NCBI GenBank assembly: GCA_037952775.1
Contig: JBANAY010000003.1
Location: 30,380,001-30,444,000, forward strand
Reading direction: 5' to 3'
DNA from: Clonostachys chloroleuca
Lineage: Eukaryota; Ascomycota; Sordariomycetes; Hypocreales; Bionectriaceae
Length of the DNA: 64,000 nt
Below are positions 26,001 to 38,496 of this stretch, piece after piece (the first letter of the stretch is position 1; every line of letters begins with the position of its first letter). The position numbers and the translations under genes were made by a program. The notes beneath the pieces are model-generated. The model was not told the origin of the DNA and ran no database searches. It saw only the letters and a program-made list of their open reading frames with translations.

Positions 26001-28213
26001 GCTTAATAATCTATATAGAACTTTTAATTTTCTCCTAGTTTCTTTATTAAAAGTACTAGTACTATTACTAAGAATATACTAGCCTATATCTAACCCTTAT
26101 CTATAAGTTCTATAATCTATTTCCTAACCTCTAGTAAATAATCTCTAGATATACTATATAATAGTTCCTATAGAAGGTCTAGATTACTCCTATCTATTAT
26201 CTTTCTTAATCTAATTTTATAATTTAAGATCTCTTTATAAGATAGAAGTACTTCTACCCCTTTCTTACTAAACAGACTCTCTATATCTATAAGCTCTTCT
26301 AAAAACTAAACTAATAGTAATACTAACTTAGTAGCTTCTATCTAAATTATTTTAATTAATTTATAAATACTAGTTATATAGATTACTAATCTTTTTTAGC
26401 TAGACTTTTATATCTATCTTACTAAGCCTATAAATATAACTCCTAATAATAGCTAGGCTTAGAGAAGAAAAGATTTTATATCTAAAGCTTAGACTAAAAG
26501 TCTTTTTACTATACTTATCTTAAGTTATCTATATTCTATATCTATCTTAATCCTTCTATAATTAAACTATAGTATTCTGAGAATTATATCTTTTATTAGT
26601 TCTAATACTATATAGAGTATAATTTTACTCTATTACCTATTAATATCTATATTTACTCTAATAATATATATTATAGTATAAATACTATCTATTCCTATTA
26701 CTATTTTAATTTTCTTTTTTCTAAAGAGTTTAATTTATTAGAGATTTATACTCTAGGCTTTTTACTTACTAATTACTCTATAATAGTTATATTTACTATT
26801 AATTAATATATTAAGAAATTTTATAGAATTAAATAATATTAGAATTTAAAATAAAGGTTTCTTTATCTTTCTCTCTATTTTAATAAATTCCTTCTCTTCT
26901 CTAGATATAATTAATAGATATTATTCCCCTAATAAACTAGCTTCCTACTATATAAGACTCTATATAAGAATTACTTATTTATTAATTCTAAATAATCTTC
27001 TTTCTAATTAGTTCTTTTCTAATAGTTATTACTCTCTGAGTTTATAGAGATTATATTAATTTTAACTACTTATACTAAATAGTAATTTCTAGCTAAGTAT
27101 AAGAATATACTATAATATAAGTAAGTACTAGTTTTCTATTATTTAAGAATTATCTCTTTTAATATCTACTAAGCCTATTTCTTAAGAATTCTCTTATTTT
27201 TATTTTAATCCTAGTTTAGACTTAATTAGGTTTTTCCTTCTTTCTTCCTCTTACTCTTCTAAATCTCTTAATATACTAGTTAGATAGTATTTATCCCTAT
27301 TATTAATATATCTCCCTTATTATTTTAATATCTTTTATTTAAATACCTTACTAGCTCCCTCTGCTCTTAATATAATATATTTAAATTAAATAATTTAGTA
27401 TTAATTATAATTTCCTAGATCTAGATTACTATTAAGATAAAATTAACTTAGAATATCCTTCTACTAATATAGAGCTTATATAGTTACTTATTTAGATAGT
27501 AATATAGCTATAAAAGTTATATAGTATTATTCTAATATATTTCCCTTACTATTATTATTTTCTATTTAAAGTATATATAAAAAGTTATAAATACTTTATT
27601 AAATTCTTAAATTATTTATTTTAGTTCTTCTAAAGCTATTTATTATTAATATAGATTAGAAAATATTAACTCTATATAAGCTAAGAAGTTATATAGCTAA
27701 TATATATAATATAACCCTCTATTTTTATAATAAACTATAAGTTTCTCTTATATTTTCTATAAAAAAATACTTTAAATATATTTAAACTAGTTTCTATTAT
27801 TACTAATAAAGAAATAATCTATCTTAAGAATATATTTTATATATTTCTTTTATACTAGAAATAAATTCTTTTTACTATTATATAGTTCTTCTATTACTAA
27901 CTACTTTCTAATTATTAGTACTATAGGGAAAACCCTAGATAGTAAATAGAATAATAGAGGAACTAATAGCTAGTTCTAAATAGTCTAGAATTAGAACTAG
28001 ATTTATACTTATAAAAACCTTTTAAATAATAATTTTATATTAATTTATTATATCTATAGTTATTTAATCTAAGTATTAATCCTATTCTAAAGATCTACTA
28101 TTTCTATATAGAATTCTCTAATAGATAAAGAAGGGTTTAAGCTAGATACTAGTATTATTTCTCTATAATTAGAGATTCCTAGTATATTAAAGTTTATTAT
28201 AAAAACTATAAAT

Positions 28214-28415
28214 TATAATAGATTAGCCCTATAGTAGCTATAGATAGATATCTACTTTAGAGTTTATATTCTTAGGAAGAAAGAGAGTAGGTTCTTTCCT
28301 ATAACTCTTTCTCCTCTTTATATAGTACTATAGTATATTAATCAGGGGTCTTACTTACTATAGTTATCTCTTATTAGACCTAGCCTAATCTCCTACTAGG
28401 CTTAAGTTCTTAATA
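28214..28415 (-). repeat. Gypsy-2 5' LTR (202 bp)
   Basis: It is colinear with the left copy over 202 bp apart from transitions and is followed directly by AGTTC at 28,416-28,420. Confidence 0.92.
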
Positions 28416-30150
28416 AGTTCTTATAATTAGCTATTCTAATACTTTTTTCTATATAGGTTCGGAGGACTTTAACCTCTAAGATAATAAAGCTTTTTCTTAT
28501 TAGAGCTGAATTATATTATTCTAATATTCAGGCTAATATAGAATAGTAATTTTTTTTTTTATAATTTTTATTTTATTTTAAGTAACTATACTATAGCTAG
28601 CTACTGTTTAGCTATATAATCTGTATACTAGCTTAGTAACTTCTAGTATATAAAATACTTAAAATATATTACTAATATTTAACCCTCCCTAGCCTTTCTA
28701 GTATTAATCTTCCTAGTATTTAATAACCTTTAAGCCTAGTAACTATATCTGAATACTTTTAATTAGTAGTATAACCTTAAATTAACTTTTAAGACCAGAT
28801 AAAAAGGCTCTCTCCGGGATATTTCCAGCTATAAGCGACTTCAAATTAACTTATATATTTAAATTCTATTTCGAGATATTACCTCCTCCCCTCTACCTAA
28901 AGGAACTTCTTATTTAAATAGAGCTGTTTAGAGATTGCTTAGATTCTATAATAGCTCTATAGTATTTAGTATACTCTTAACTACTAGCTGTAGTTCTATT
29001 AGTATTCGGTGCTAGTACTATTAAAATAGCAGATAGGAGGCTTATTAAGTACTCTATTTCTGTCTATTATATACGCTATACTTAGTCACCTACGGGAACA
29101 GACTTACCTTACCCCGTAATATATTTAAACTATCTAGAAAATGAGTATTACTCTACTAGTTCTAAAACTTGGATTATTTCTCTGGTCGGTCTGAAAAGTA
29201 GTATTAGTCCTCTAGTCCTAAAACTTGGACCTAAAAGAGTAATACTAAAATAGGAATTGAGTTTCCTAAGGTAGAGGACTAGATTCTAAAACTCGGATCT
29301 TTTTGGGTCTTGTATTGTGGCCCTAAATTTGGGCCTTGCCGTCTTGTGAAGAAGAAGCAGTTTATGCTCCAAACTATATATACATATACATATATACATA
29401 CAGTATAGGCGGGACATTTGGAAGAGCGTTGGCTTGGCGTATGACCTTGACTCTCGGCAGCCATAAGAGCCGAGACATCGAAGTCATCACCATCGCCTAG
29501 CCACTGGCTAGAATCATCCAGAAGAGCATTACTTATAGTAGCAAACTGGAGTTATATAGGTTGCAAACTCTCGGCCAAGCTGGACGAGCAGAGAATGAAC
29601 ATACTCATTACTAATTGAACCAGGGTACGCAACAAAGACAACCAGGCCCACTTCCTAGTTCTTGGTTCCAAGACCTTCCATAACATACTCTTGCAACAAC
29701 AACCAATATTACAACAACCAACAACCAGCAAAGTGGGGCTCAAGAGGAATAAATAAAATCGACTGACCTGAGTCTATTATAAGGATAAAGGTTTGGGTTG
29801 TATATCTTAGTATAGGTTCTGTCTCAGTTAAGTACCTATATTAGTAAATTAAAAAGTAATTATAAAAAGCAGTAAATTAAAAGTAAAAACTACTAGGAAG
29901 TTAAGTTAGCAGAGAGATAGTATTAAGTAGTAATTCTTAATTTAAGTACAGCTATAATAGAGCTAGTATACTAAACCCAGGTTATAGGAAGTTATTTAGG
30001 CCTAGTTACTAGTCTTAATATATATATAGTAAGTAATAAAGGAAGGCCTATAACTTATTATAGACTAACAGAAGTATAACTTTACTGTTACTATATTATA
30101 TTTTTATCTGTACTATAGGTCAGCTATACCTAGCCTAAAAACAGCCTTTT
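28416..30150. other. Right margin of the AT-rich block
   Basis: After the AGTTC target copy the RIP-altered host sequence continues and gradually becomes less extreme. Around 29,155-29,300 a phrase close to tctaaaacttgga occurs three times (29,161, 29,218, 29,286), each next to ctctag or gactag, so these look like decayed repeat ends. The composition becomes ordinary soon after 30,150. Except for the short segment at 29,402-29,530 I see no gene. Confidence 0.55.
29402..29530 (-). CDS. Possible coding exon fragment, unknown product
   Basis: The reverse strand carries an acidic, non-RIP-damaged stretch (NALLDDSSQWLGDGDDFDV, then SALMAAESQGHTP) ending in SSKCPAYT directly before a GTATGT splice-donor-like hexamer. 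A TATATAA and a CCAG acceptor-like site lie just upstream. No continuation could be found with confidence on either side. It may be the remnant of a gene, or of an LTR leader, caught at the edge of the repeat block. Confidence 0.22.
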
Positions 30151-30440
30151 TTTAATATGTTACTGAACAAGAAAGCAGATACTCCTTTCGGTCAACCCTG
30201 TAGTTATTAACTACAATACACATAAAAAAGTTTAGCTATTAAAGAACAATAGTGAGCATTATTGTATGACTGCTACATAACTTTGTCGAGGCGGCACCAT
30301 AGTCCCTGTTTTGTTCACGGCCAGTTGAGGTGGCGGTGCACAATAAGATCATCTCCAGTCCTGAATCGTAGACCACACCTAGAAAAGTCACAATGATGCT
30401 CCTATATCCTTTTATCCTTGTATTAATTCTTGATATATGA

Positions 30441-31850
30441 TTAAAGAGGGAGAGATTTCTCGAAGCTTGCAGTACAAAATGGGCATGTTAATCGCTCATC
30501 CCAGTGGGCATCATCAATCTCTGCCTGGTCCGGGTTTTCGGTCCTCCCCCCTCCCCCTCGGCAGTGGACTCCATTCCCGGCGGTCGTGAACTTGTTGGCA
30601 GTGAAAAAAGAAGAGACCGACGCTTGTGAAGACCTCGTCGCAGTGCGCGTAATCATGACTTTCGATGGGAGCGTTGTCTCCATAGGTCCAGAGGTCGATG
30701 GGCTGGAGATGCATGTCGAATGCAGGGACAGGTGGTATGGGCTCGATGGTTTCATCCTGCCCCTCGCCCAAACGGTGTTCCCTATCGACGGGTCAACTCT
30801 CTAATATGTGTGATGGAAAGGCAGACGACGACCATCCCACGCAGGACGGGTGCCATAAGTACAGGAAAATCGAACATGACATGAATCCGCGTCACTGTCA
30901 GATGCGGCTTCAATCTTAAGCTAGAGCGTCTGGCCCAAGACGTCATCCTCAGAGGCGTCATCGTCGGAATCACCATCTTCTGAAGGCTGATGGGGTGACC
31001 CACTCATCATCGGCACTGCTAGCAACGGCATCCTGAACGACGGTCTTGGGTGTCTGATTGCTGAGCCGAGTCGATCGACGAGGGGCGGGCGAAGGCTCAA
31101 TCAAAGTCGTCTTGCCTGCTCGCTTGGTGGTTGGCGGGGGGGGGTGGGGCACGGCTTGAGACGGTGAAGCCTTTGGGGGCGAAGAACGACTTGATGCTGG
31201 ACTGATTCGCTGGGCGGGCCTTGGGCTTCTTGATCTTGGGTTTCGATATCACGACAGCCTTAGGAGGAGATACAGACGGAGGATCGACATGACCGAACCG
31301 AGCAATTTCAGCCTCAAACTCTGGCAAGTCGGAGCCGGAGAATCTCAGCTTCATGGCGTCCAGAGCATCGCTGGGAGCATTGGCGCTGGTGACTTGCTAG
31401 ATTTGTACTACGCGACAAAATCGTACCATGCGACAAGCCTCAATTGACTTACACATTGCGAAGCTGGGTAGGGAGAAAATGCTGCTGGATCAGAGCATCG
31501 GTGGCAATCCCCTTGAGCCTCTTTGCATATTCGGATGCTTTAGCCCTGAGCGACGCAGTCTGGAAGGCGGCATTGTTCGCTTCGTCAAGGGTCTGGCGCA
31601 CACTGAGGTACTCTTGCCAGCGCATGCTGATGACCGCGAAGATATCAGGATCGTATTCAGGCGCGGGCGATGGCGAGGGTGTCTCTGCAATGAGGGGACT
31701 CTCGGGGGCGGGCGTCTCTGTGTCTTCCTGGATGGCGATGTAGCTTTGTCACCGTCAGACTCCTAGTCTGATGGGTCTTGGCTGTCGACGGAAGGGCTGG
31801 CGACACGATGCATCTTGTTATGCAGTGACGGCATCAGGCTACTCTAGGGA
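30441..31850 (-). pseudogene. Multiply broken gene with a PCNA-interacting (PIP-box) type motif, unknown function
   Basis: Coding-like sequence on - jumps between frames. A possible start near 31,836 gives MPSLHNKMHRVASP, then a TAG at ~31,765. After a shift comes an acidic/Pro segment (ETPAPESPLIAETP) and a helical one (SMRWQEYLSVRQTLDEANNA) up to ~31,456. A GTAAGT..CAG intron (~31,390-31,455) is followed by LRFSGSDLPEFEAEIARFG and QSSIKSFF, an exact QxxIxxFF PIP box at ~31,190. A run of nine G (31,136-31,144) then breaks the frame, and a basic RRSTRLSNQ part continues in another frame. Further down, a CPFC-containing end reads in yet another frame. The gene is dead or heavily mis-sequenced at G runs. 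The PIP box suggests a DNA replication or repair link, which is inference only. Confidence 0.5.
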
Positions 31851-32080
31851 CACAGCTGACTCAAGAGAATCGACAGCGCAACCTTGGAGACTCGGGAACA
31901 GCAGAGTGAAACCCGTGAAAGGATCTGTATGCAAATCCGCATACTGTATCAGCTTGGAGCCGACATCCGAACCAGGGAGGAAGTCTCTGCCACTGATCAT
32001 AGGGCCATCCTATGACCCGAGGAACAGGCAGCAGGGCTTGCTGAATGCCTTTCGGATTGGTTCCATCTTGTCCGAAAGAA

Positions 32081-32096
32081 GGGGGGGGGGGGGGGG
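32081..32096 (+). repeat. Run of 16 G
   Basis: Sixteen consecutive G lie upstream of the broken PIP-box gene. Together with the nine-G run at 31,136-31,144 it marks a stretch where length errors or slippage are likely. The region from 31,850 to 33,340 otherwise shows no gene I can support. Confidence 0.9.
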
Positions 32097-33469
32097 AGTG
32101 ACAGAATAGAGCGTGAGAAGGGAATCAAATTGTATTGCCGCGAGGCAAGAACAAAAGTACCAGAGTCTGACGACTCCAGCGGAGGTACCTAATAGAAAGT
32201 TCGTTTAGTACAGACCAGTAAAAATTGCAATTCTTTGATTCGGGTAGAGGTTGTCAAACCAACACCAAGCCCTCGAAAGCAGATTCACAATTCACAATAT
32301 CATAGACGAGAGATTACTTATCCAACTTTCAACTCTGAACAGCCGCTTCCGAGGCCGGTACCCAGCTTTCACGGAGCCAGAACCCCGAGCAAACTAGTCT
32401 AACCTTGGAACCCTAGAAGCAAGTCCAGGAAGAGCAACGTACCAGCCTCTGACGAAACCAGCGGTTAGGGAACCTTGGTAAAAACCAGAATGAATCGAAG
32501 AACGTCTCAACGCGTCCACTGGTCTGATTGTAACAAAAAGATAGATTCTCCCTCTGGAATCTATCGACAAGAAAAATGCATAAGCTGAAACAAGTCTGGT
32601 CAGAGGGATGGTGGACTTGTTGATGGTGGAGGAAGAAGAGAAAGAAAGAGAGATGAAGAAAGGGACGCGGGGAGATTTAGCAATATGAGGCGCACGGACC
32701 ACGCAACGGTAACAATGCCTCAGGTTGCCGCCTCACCTGGGCCAGTTTGATCTGAGAGCAATCTGAGAACACTCTCAGGTTGCTAGGGCAAGCCCTTTGC
32801 AATGCTGGCACGTGGAGCTGACCAGCCAAGTGGCCGAGACGGAACACGGTATGCCAAAGCTCTTTCCACGCAAGGCAGGAACCTCATTCTCTAATTAGAC
32901 ACTAATTAGAGAATACGGAAGCCACGGAAGAGAAAGAGAATAGAGTTGAACAACAATGAAGCTGCCAGGGCCCGATAACTCAACGCAATGAATAATAATA
33001 AGAGAATAATAGGTTATTGTATGATATTTAGTCAATGATTATATGAATTACTGTATCAATTGTGTTGATTCATAATGCTAGAGTTTCCAAGTGTGCCATG
33101 TTTTAGGTTAGTAACTTGCCAGCAGAGTGCACTGTGTGGAATTGGCCATGAGAGAGAGTGAACTTGACCTGAATGTCTATTAGTACGTATTGATTAAATT
33201 AAGGAACTAAATAGAATTAATATAAACTCATCGCCATAATGGACTTGCCAGAAACTGCTATTCCAGTTGCCCAGAAGAATCCGTGATCTTGGCCGTGCAG
33301 CCAGTCCTGATACGTGACGCTGGAAGTGAGCCAGTCTCCCGTGCCAGCGCGTCACGTCTGTAGCTACACGTCATCGCGACTGACAGTTGATTCATAACAT
33401 TGAAGGTCATACAAACAGACAGGCTGGACATGACTACAGCTACGCGTTATCGTGATTAACATGGTTACT

Positions 33470-34510
33470 TGGCAAAACATGTTTGTGGTCGCGACAGTCT
33501 TTGAGTGACTGTAGCTGTGACTGTAGCCACGACTTGGCTCGGTTGTTTGAATTCAGTTGAATAATGCATAGAATATTGAAACTTGTGTCGCATTCGCCGA
33601 GCCGGTGGTTCGATCAACTGGCTGAGGCCTTACCGGTGTCGTTAGACGTTGGTTGGTTCTTGCGAGTCCATTGGTTCTTTCTTTTTCTCGCCGAGACCTA
33701 GATAGGTGCCTAGGGTTCGATTGCCCTGAGGATAATCTTTCACTTTTTTTTGTTTCCTTCTTACGAGCCTACCTTACCTGTGAAAGGTCATTCGAATACA
33801 CAGGTTTAACGGGAGCTATCGGTACAGCTTGTCCCGGTTACTGTCAAATCACGTCTGTAGTCGTGATATCCTTTTCGTGACTAGAGCTATGACTGCAGCT
33901 ACGACTTATCGCGGTTGGTAGAATCTTAGTTGAATACTCTATAGAGTGTCTTAGTTTGTCGACCGTCGCCGGTGTTCAGGGGGGCCTGATGGCCTTACCA
34001 GCTTCGTCGGAAGTGGTTTCTTGATTCTACTGGCTATCGATACCTGGTATTCTTTTTGAAGATTCATAGGCACCCAGGGTTCGATTTCCCTTGAAAACTT
34101 GGCCTTTTTATATATATATATATATACTCGCAAGCCTACACCAGTGATACAAGGTCATTCAGAGACACAGGTCAAACGGGAACTGCCTACAACTACGACA
34201 TTCACGATCAATCGTTAAACTACATCCGTAGAAGCGGCAGCTTTTCAATGATTGTAGTAGCTAAGTATGTCTAGAGCTACGATTGTCATGGTTGGCAGAA
34301 TGCATTGAAACTTGTTCGCAGTCGCCACTGTCGCGGATCACCAGGCTCGTGAGAAAGAAAAAAATAAACATCTCGTGACTCCAAGTGGAATCGAACCCTA
34401 GCAGTACCTATGCCTCGACGAAAGAAATAGGGGCCAATGGTCAGCAGATAGCAGAAACAACCTCTGACGACGCTGTTAAGGCCATAAGGCCGAAAATCAG
34501 CTGACCACTG
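33470..34510. repeat. Cluster of three ~365-bp tRNA-related (SINE-like) repeat units
   Basis: Units start near 33,470, 33,836 and 34,200. The first two each contain a region like gatggccttaccagcttcgt and, ~95 bp later, gggttcgattgccc (33,713) or gggttcgatttccc (34,077), 364 bp apart. These fit the pol III B box GGTTCGANTCC, with an A-box-like TGGCCxxAC upstream. In the third unit this module is inverted (B box on - at ~34,390-34,402, exact GGTTCGATTCC). Between modules the units share a body rich in gtagctacgac, atgactgcagc and cggttggtagaat. No cloverleaf closes, so they are not tRNA genes. A tRNA(Leu/Ser)-derived SINE is the best fit. Confidence 0.6.
34105..34127. repeat. (TA)n microsatellite
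   Basis: About ten TA dinucleotides lie inside the second SINE-like unit, where the first unit has a T-rich tract. It is probably the decayed A/T-rich linker of the unit. Confidence 0.85.
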
Positions 34511-37249
34511 GTCTATAGCACGGGCAAAATCAACATGATGGATCGGATCTTTTGTAGATGCACGCTTTATGATAGGTTATCCCATCGATCAGTAGCATCT
34601 TGAATTGACGAGTTCCAAAATTATTATCCAACAAGTAGTAGCCTTCTGATGGCAGAGTGGCTTCACGCTCATGTAGTTGGCACGGGAACAGGGCGAAGCC
34701 CCAGCAACCGCCAGCGGTTTGTGGTAGTCACTAGCTTAGAATGCATAATGTATGAAGACATGTAGGTATCTAATAATCCTAAGTACACGGGGTTGATCCG
34801 CTATCACATTTGCCCTGCCGCCTAATTGTTCTGAGCTTTGAACATTTGTGACGACCGGGCAGTCTTGATCCAGTGCTGGTTATTGTTGCTCAGTGCTCTT
34901 CATCTATGATTATATTTATCTTTTACCCCAAGCCGCGCTGATGTCTCATGATGACGACGGCATGGCAACGATTCAACTTGGCCAGTCCAGTCGCGTCGAG
35001 TTGACAATGCGCTGCATCAGATCAAAACAACGCGTGACAATTTAGAATCGGCCACCCCCAATTCTCAGCATCGAGAATGAAGAATGATCCCAGTCAAGCA
35101 ACAGGTAAAAGTTCCAAATGAGAAAGGTGACGTTGTCGGCCCCTGCCATGTCTCCATATTAATTTTCTACTGACAGTATCATCAGATGATATCTACCTTA
35201 CCTACATGTACCTTTGATTCGAAACGAAGAGCCAAGAAACTAGTCCACCAACATCGAACACACCCCCGAGTGCCAATCAGTTCTAACGAAGCGATATCGA
35301 AATACCCGTCTACGGTCTAGAGATACACACTCCCTTCATGAAGGATCAACTCAGGGATACCGCTTCAGGCGGTCATATAGGCCATCACTTCACCAGCGGC
35401 TCATCTACGAACTTTCACATCCTCGATCTCGAAACTAGCCTATGAAGAAGAGCGAGACGCTCGATCTCTATGCAAGAATGGGGAAGACAGGATGGGATGA
35501 TGCCACCAGCGGTCTCCACTTCGAGACTTTAATAACAAGAGAAGATCTCGCCAGCTCTCGTTTAGCTCGGACGCACAGGCAAGCAATAGCCACAACGCCG
35601 ATATGATTGCTTAGGACTGGTGAATTCAACTGATGTTAAGATATCTACCAACCATGAATCTGGTAAAGCCCCAAACGAACTTGGATCAGCAACAAACTGC
35701 GCCGACACTCCATGAGCCGCTCAGACCAAATTACAGAGAATGACGAGTCTACTGTTACAAACTACGTCGCGGTACAGCCCAACACACCATGCCAACGATA
35801 CCAACACTAATGTGTACGAACAATTTGATGGCATCCCACCCACGGCTCGATCTGCGATCCACCCGCCTCTACAACTGAACGGGCACGAGGCCACCAAAGG
35901 ACATCTAGACCGCAAGGCACGAGAGACGATCGAGGACTGAAGGCATGACGAGTAAGGGTTTTCACATTCTTACTGGACCAGAGCAAGAGTGCAAGGCTCC
36001 ATGCGGTTTCATTGGATTTAAGTGGATGATGTTCCCATCCCCTGTTGCCCCTAAGCCACGTTACCAGTGGCAATGGGGGAGATGATGCCAGTTTCTTCGG
36101 GATCTCGAGTCACTCCAACACATCATACCTACCTAGGTACCTACGATATATAGGCTGTAAGGCCCTTCACACTAACTGACAAGTTGTTACCTGCCCACGC
36201 GAGAGAGTACTATGTAAACCACGAGCCAACTACCTGCACTAACGCTACTTACCTACCTATTCGCCCAACCCACATACCATGCGCGAACGAATGCGCGGTG
36301 ATGGCAACGCCAACCCATATCATCTGCCATCCACATTCTGCTTGTCCTCAGGTTGCCAATGAAACTACCTAAGTTTAGTAGGTAAGTGTGCATTTGAGCC
36401 AACTGTTTCATGACTTCTGCTAACCGCGTACAGTACCAGCCCACTTCAATCCAGACACTTTGCGACGAACGTTCTCTCCATCTCCTCGATCCAAATTCGC
36501 ACAACCATGACCGACCGCAACGCACCAACGACTGGCATCCGGCTTCCTTCCCAATCAAAGCCTCGCGTCCGCCTCATTGATCCAGACCCATTCAAGGGGC
36601 TCCGCCACGGCTGACACAGTGCTATTATCAAACCTCGAGCTTCCTTTCCAAGCGCGCATCAGGATCATCAAGGTAAAACCAGGCCACGACATCGATAGAC
36701 AATAGGCTTAATGATAATACTAAATTATTGTGCATCTATTATGTAATATTGTCTGCTTAATATTATACAATAGTAAGTGTTATTATGTGGCTAATTGTCA
36801 AAATAATTCGGTCGAGGTGACTTTGCAGTCCCTGTTTTTCTGGCAGCCACTTGCCTCCCTCCCAACTGCCTGGGCTTGTACATGGGTCATATTTTCATGG
36901 GTGGTTTGTTTATAAATTGTCCATGGACTTTCTAAACTAGATCTTATCTACGTCGTCTCCCAAATGTCTTTTGTTGATTTGCCTATCTGCCTGCCAACAA
37001 CTTGTCCTTCTCTTCTCCGCCATTTGTCTTGCCTGTCTCGACAAACTGGTTGTTTCCGTTGAAAAACCACGGCGAAGAAGGAATCGGCGGCAGGATTCAC
37101 CAGCGTAAGTCTCTATTTCTTCTATCAGCTCGTCATTTTACGGGAACCTCATTGGGTGAAGTTTGTATTGTATGAAGTCTGTGTTGGATGAAGTTTGTTT
37201 GAGCGAAATTCATTGAGTGAAGTTTTGATAGCTAACGATATGAATAGTT
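34511..37249. other. No supported gene
   Basis: Short frames exist on both strands (for example + at 35,740-35,940 and - at 36,253-36,558) but none has a recognisable domain, a good start context or consistent codon use. At 36,506 a 36-codon + frame starts MTDRNAPTTG after CCGACCGC-rich DNA, and could be a first exon. At 37,140-37,225 a phrase like tgaagtttgt recurs four times (decayed tandem repeat). Confidence 0.5.
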
Positions 37250-38455
37250 GACAGGACCAAGATGTCGCTTGAGCAGCCAGCTCAATCATTATCGGCTGAT
37301 GACTTTGAGCTCAAGATCAAGCTCCCGCGCGGTGACTTTACCTTCGCCGTGCAAGACTTCGATGCTGTTCCCGACCTCCGCCAGCGAGTGCCCGACGCGA
37401 AGCCCAATTCTAGCGCCATCCATGTCGGCAGCCACATCCCGGAGCTTTTGGAGGTCCGGGTTTGCATCGAAGCCGCTCTGGAGTTAGTCCAGCACAGTGT
37501 TGTCATCCAGCTCGATCTGGTGGCCGGCAGGAGAGCGAAGTATGCCCAAGAGGTACCAGGCGGGCGAGAGATAAGCGTGCCATTGTGAATCGAGCCTCCA
37601 CTTGTGGTTTGGGGCCGCATCGTCGCCGTCGCTGGGTCTCTTGAGGAGGGTCTGGAAGGCGCGGATCTCATCCTTGAGAGCATGGGCGCGGATGATGAGC
37701 TTTCGGCGGACTCTCGTACCATCATCTTCCCCCTTTCCCTTGTTGCACAAATCCACAGTCTGATTCTCGATGGCGAAGAGGCGGGCGGCGAAGTTGGTGA
37801 TGGCAACGTTTAAAGCCGCGCTGGCTGGGACACGGCCGACAGAGTAACTCAAAGTCAGTGTAACCACGGAGACAGCAGTCGTCTTGCCAACCCAGGTCCC
37901 TACCAAAATAGCAACGGATTATCAGACCGTGAAGAACCGGATTATATACTTACAGCGGTGATGAGGGCAAGTTCGAGCAGACAGTTTGCGAAATACTTCA
38001 TGAAGCGGGCCTGGTCTTGCTGGGCAGCGTATTCCAGGAGACCATCGAGATATGGGCCGTCGCAGGCAGACAGCATGTCGACCAACGGGCAGGGCGCAGC
38101 CTTGCGATTTGTCACCATCTAAGCAGCACTGCTTCATGGACTCAGCCACACTTTCTCGACCGTCTGGCGCGTACTCTACGATGTTCGTGAGTACTTCCCA
38201 TTCCGTTCTGTCGTCGTCCACGTTTACCCATTGCATGAGTTGGGGCATGTTGTGATACCTGCCGTAGTTGTACAGCTTGGTTTTGATATCCTTTGACACA
38301 ACTTTCACTTCATTTTCCGTCAGCTGGGAGATTTGCTGTCGGAGGGATTGCTGGTTGGATGTTTGGTTCGTTGGACTAATTGCTGTCGCTTCCGAGAACC
38401 CGTTCGGCTTGCGCAATATCATTTTCGTCGAGTTGAACTGAATTGACGCACACAT
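37250..38455 (-). pseudogene. Superfamily 1 (NAM7/DNA2-type) helicase fragment with damaged P-loop
   Basis: From ~38,455 downward the frame reads QQISQLTENEVKVV, YNYGRYHNMPQLMQWVN and EYAPDGRESVAESMKQCC, then needs a one-base shift to continue as MLSACDGPYLDGLLEYAAQQ and MKYFANCLLELALIT. A GTAAGT..TAG intron (~37,893-37,947) follows. The next exon should open the Walker A box, but bases are missing: GPPGTGKT became a T-W-V-GKTT remnant and the frame is lost. Downstream HAYLSPAWYLLGILRS and IELDDNTVLD are followed by TAA, yet coding-like sequence continues in frame (DLQKLRDVAADMDGARIGLR) to ~37,260. It is the ATP-binding half of an Upf1-like helicase, inactivated. Confidence 0.65.
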
Positions 38456-38496
38456 ATCCTTCTTCTTCCAACGTTTCTTCGATCATTTAGTGAATG

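Larger units (their letters stand above)
20863..28415 (-). mobile_element. Complete Gypsy LTR retrotransposon (Gypsy-2), RIP-degraded
   Basis: Two 202-bp direct repeats bound 7,553 bp and are flanked by AGTTC (20,858-20,862 and 28,416-28,420). The reverse strand at ~26,020-25,560 reads as Gypsy reverse transcriptase: DYRALNKI-like, KVVFYKI, ISFRLLDILVIFQQYI, then YIVVYLDNILIYTN with the second catalytic Asp changed to Asn, then a KEIKYLRFI block. Stops fit RIP. The LTRs differ from Gypsy-1 in length and sequence, so this is another family. An open-frame relic on the opposite strand lies between pol and the 3' LTR and is listed separately. Confidence 0.92.

Noticed and set aside
1..30150. Short-spaced repeats that could suggest a CRISPR array or a centromere satellite
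   Set aside because: The repeats are transposon LTRs and RIP-made TA-rich words. No regular repeat-spacer array or higher-order satellite is present.
34389..34500. Possible tRNA gene on - with a perfect B box
   Set aside because: The acceptor and anticodon stems do not form, and two more copies with the same layout occur nearby, so a SINE-like repeat is the better reading.
37262..37588. A 108-codon + frame starting at a good ATG after an intron-like leader
   Set aside because: The opposite strand continues the helicase reading through the same bases with family-like residues. The + frame has no recognisable domain. It is kept in mind as an alternative.
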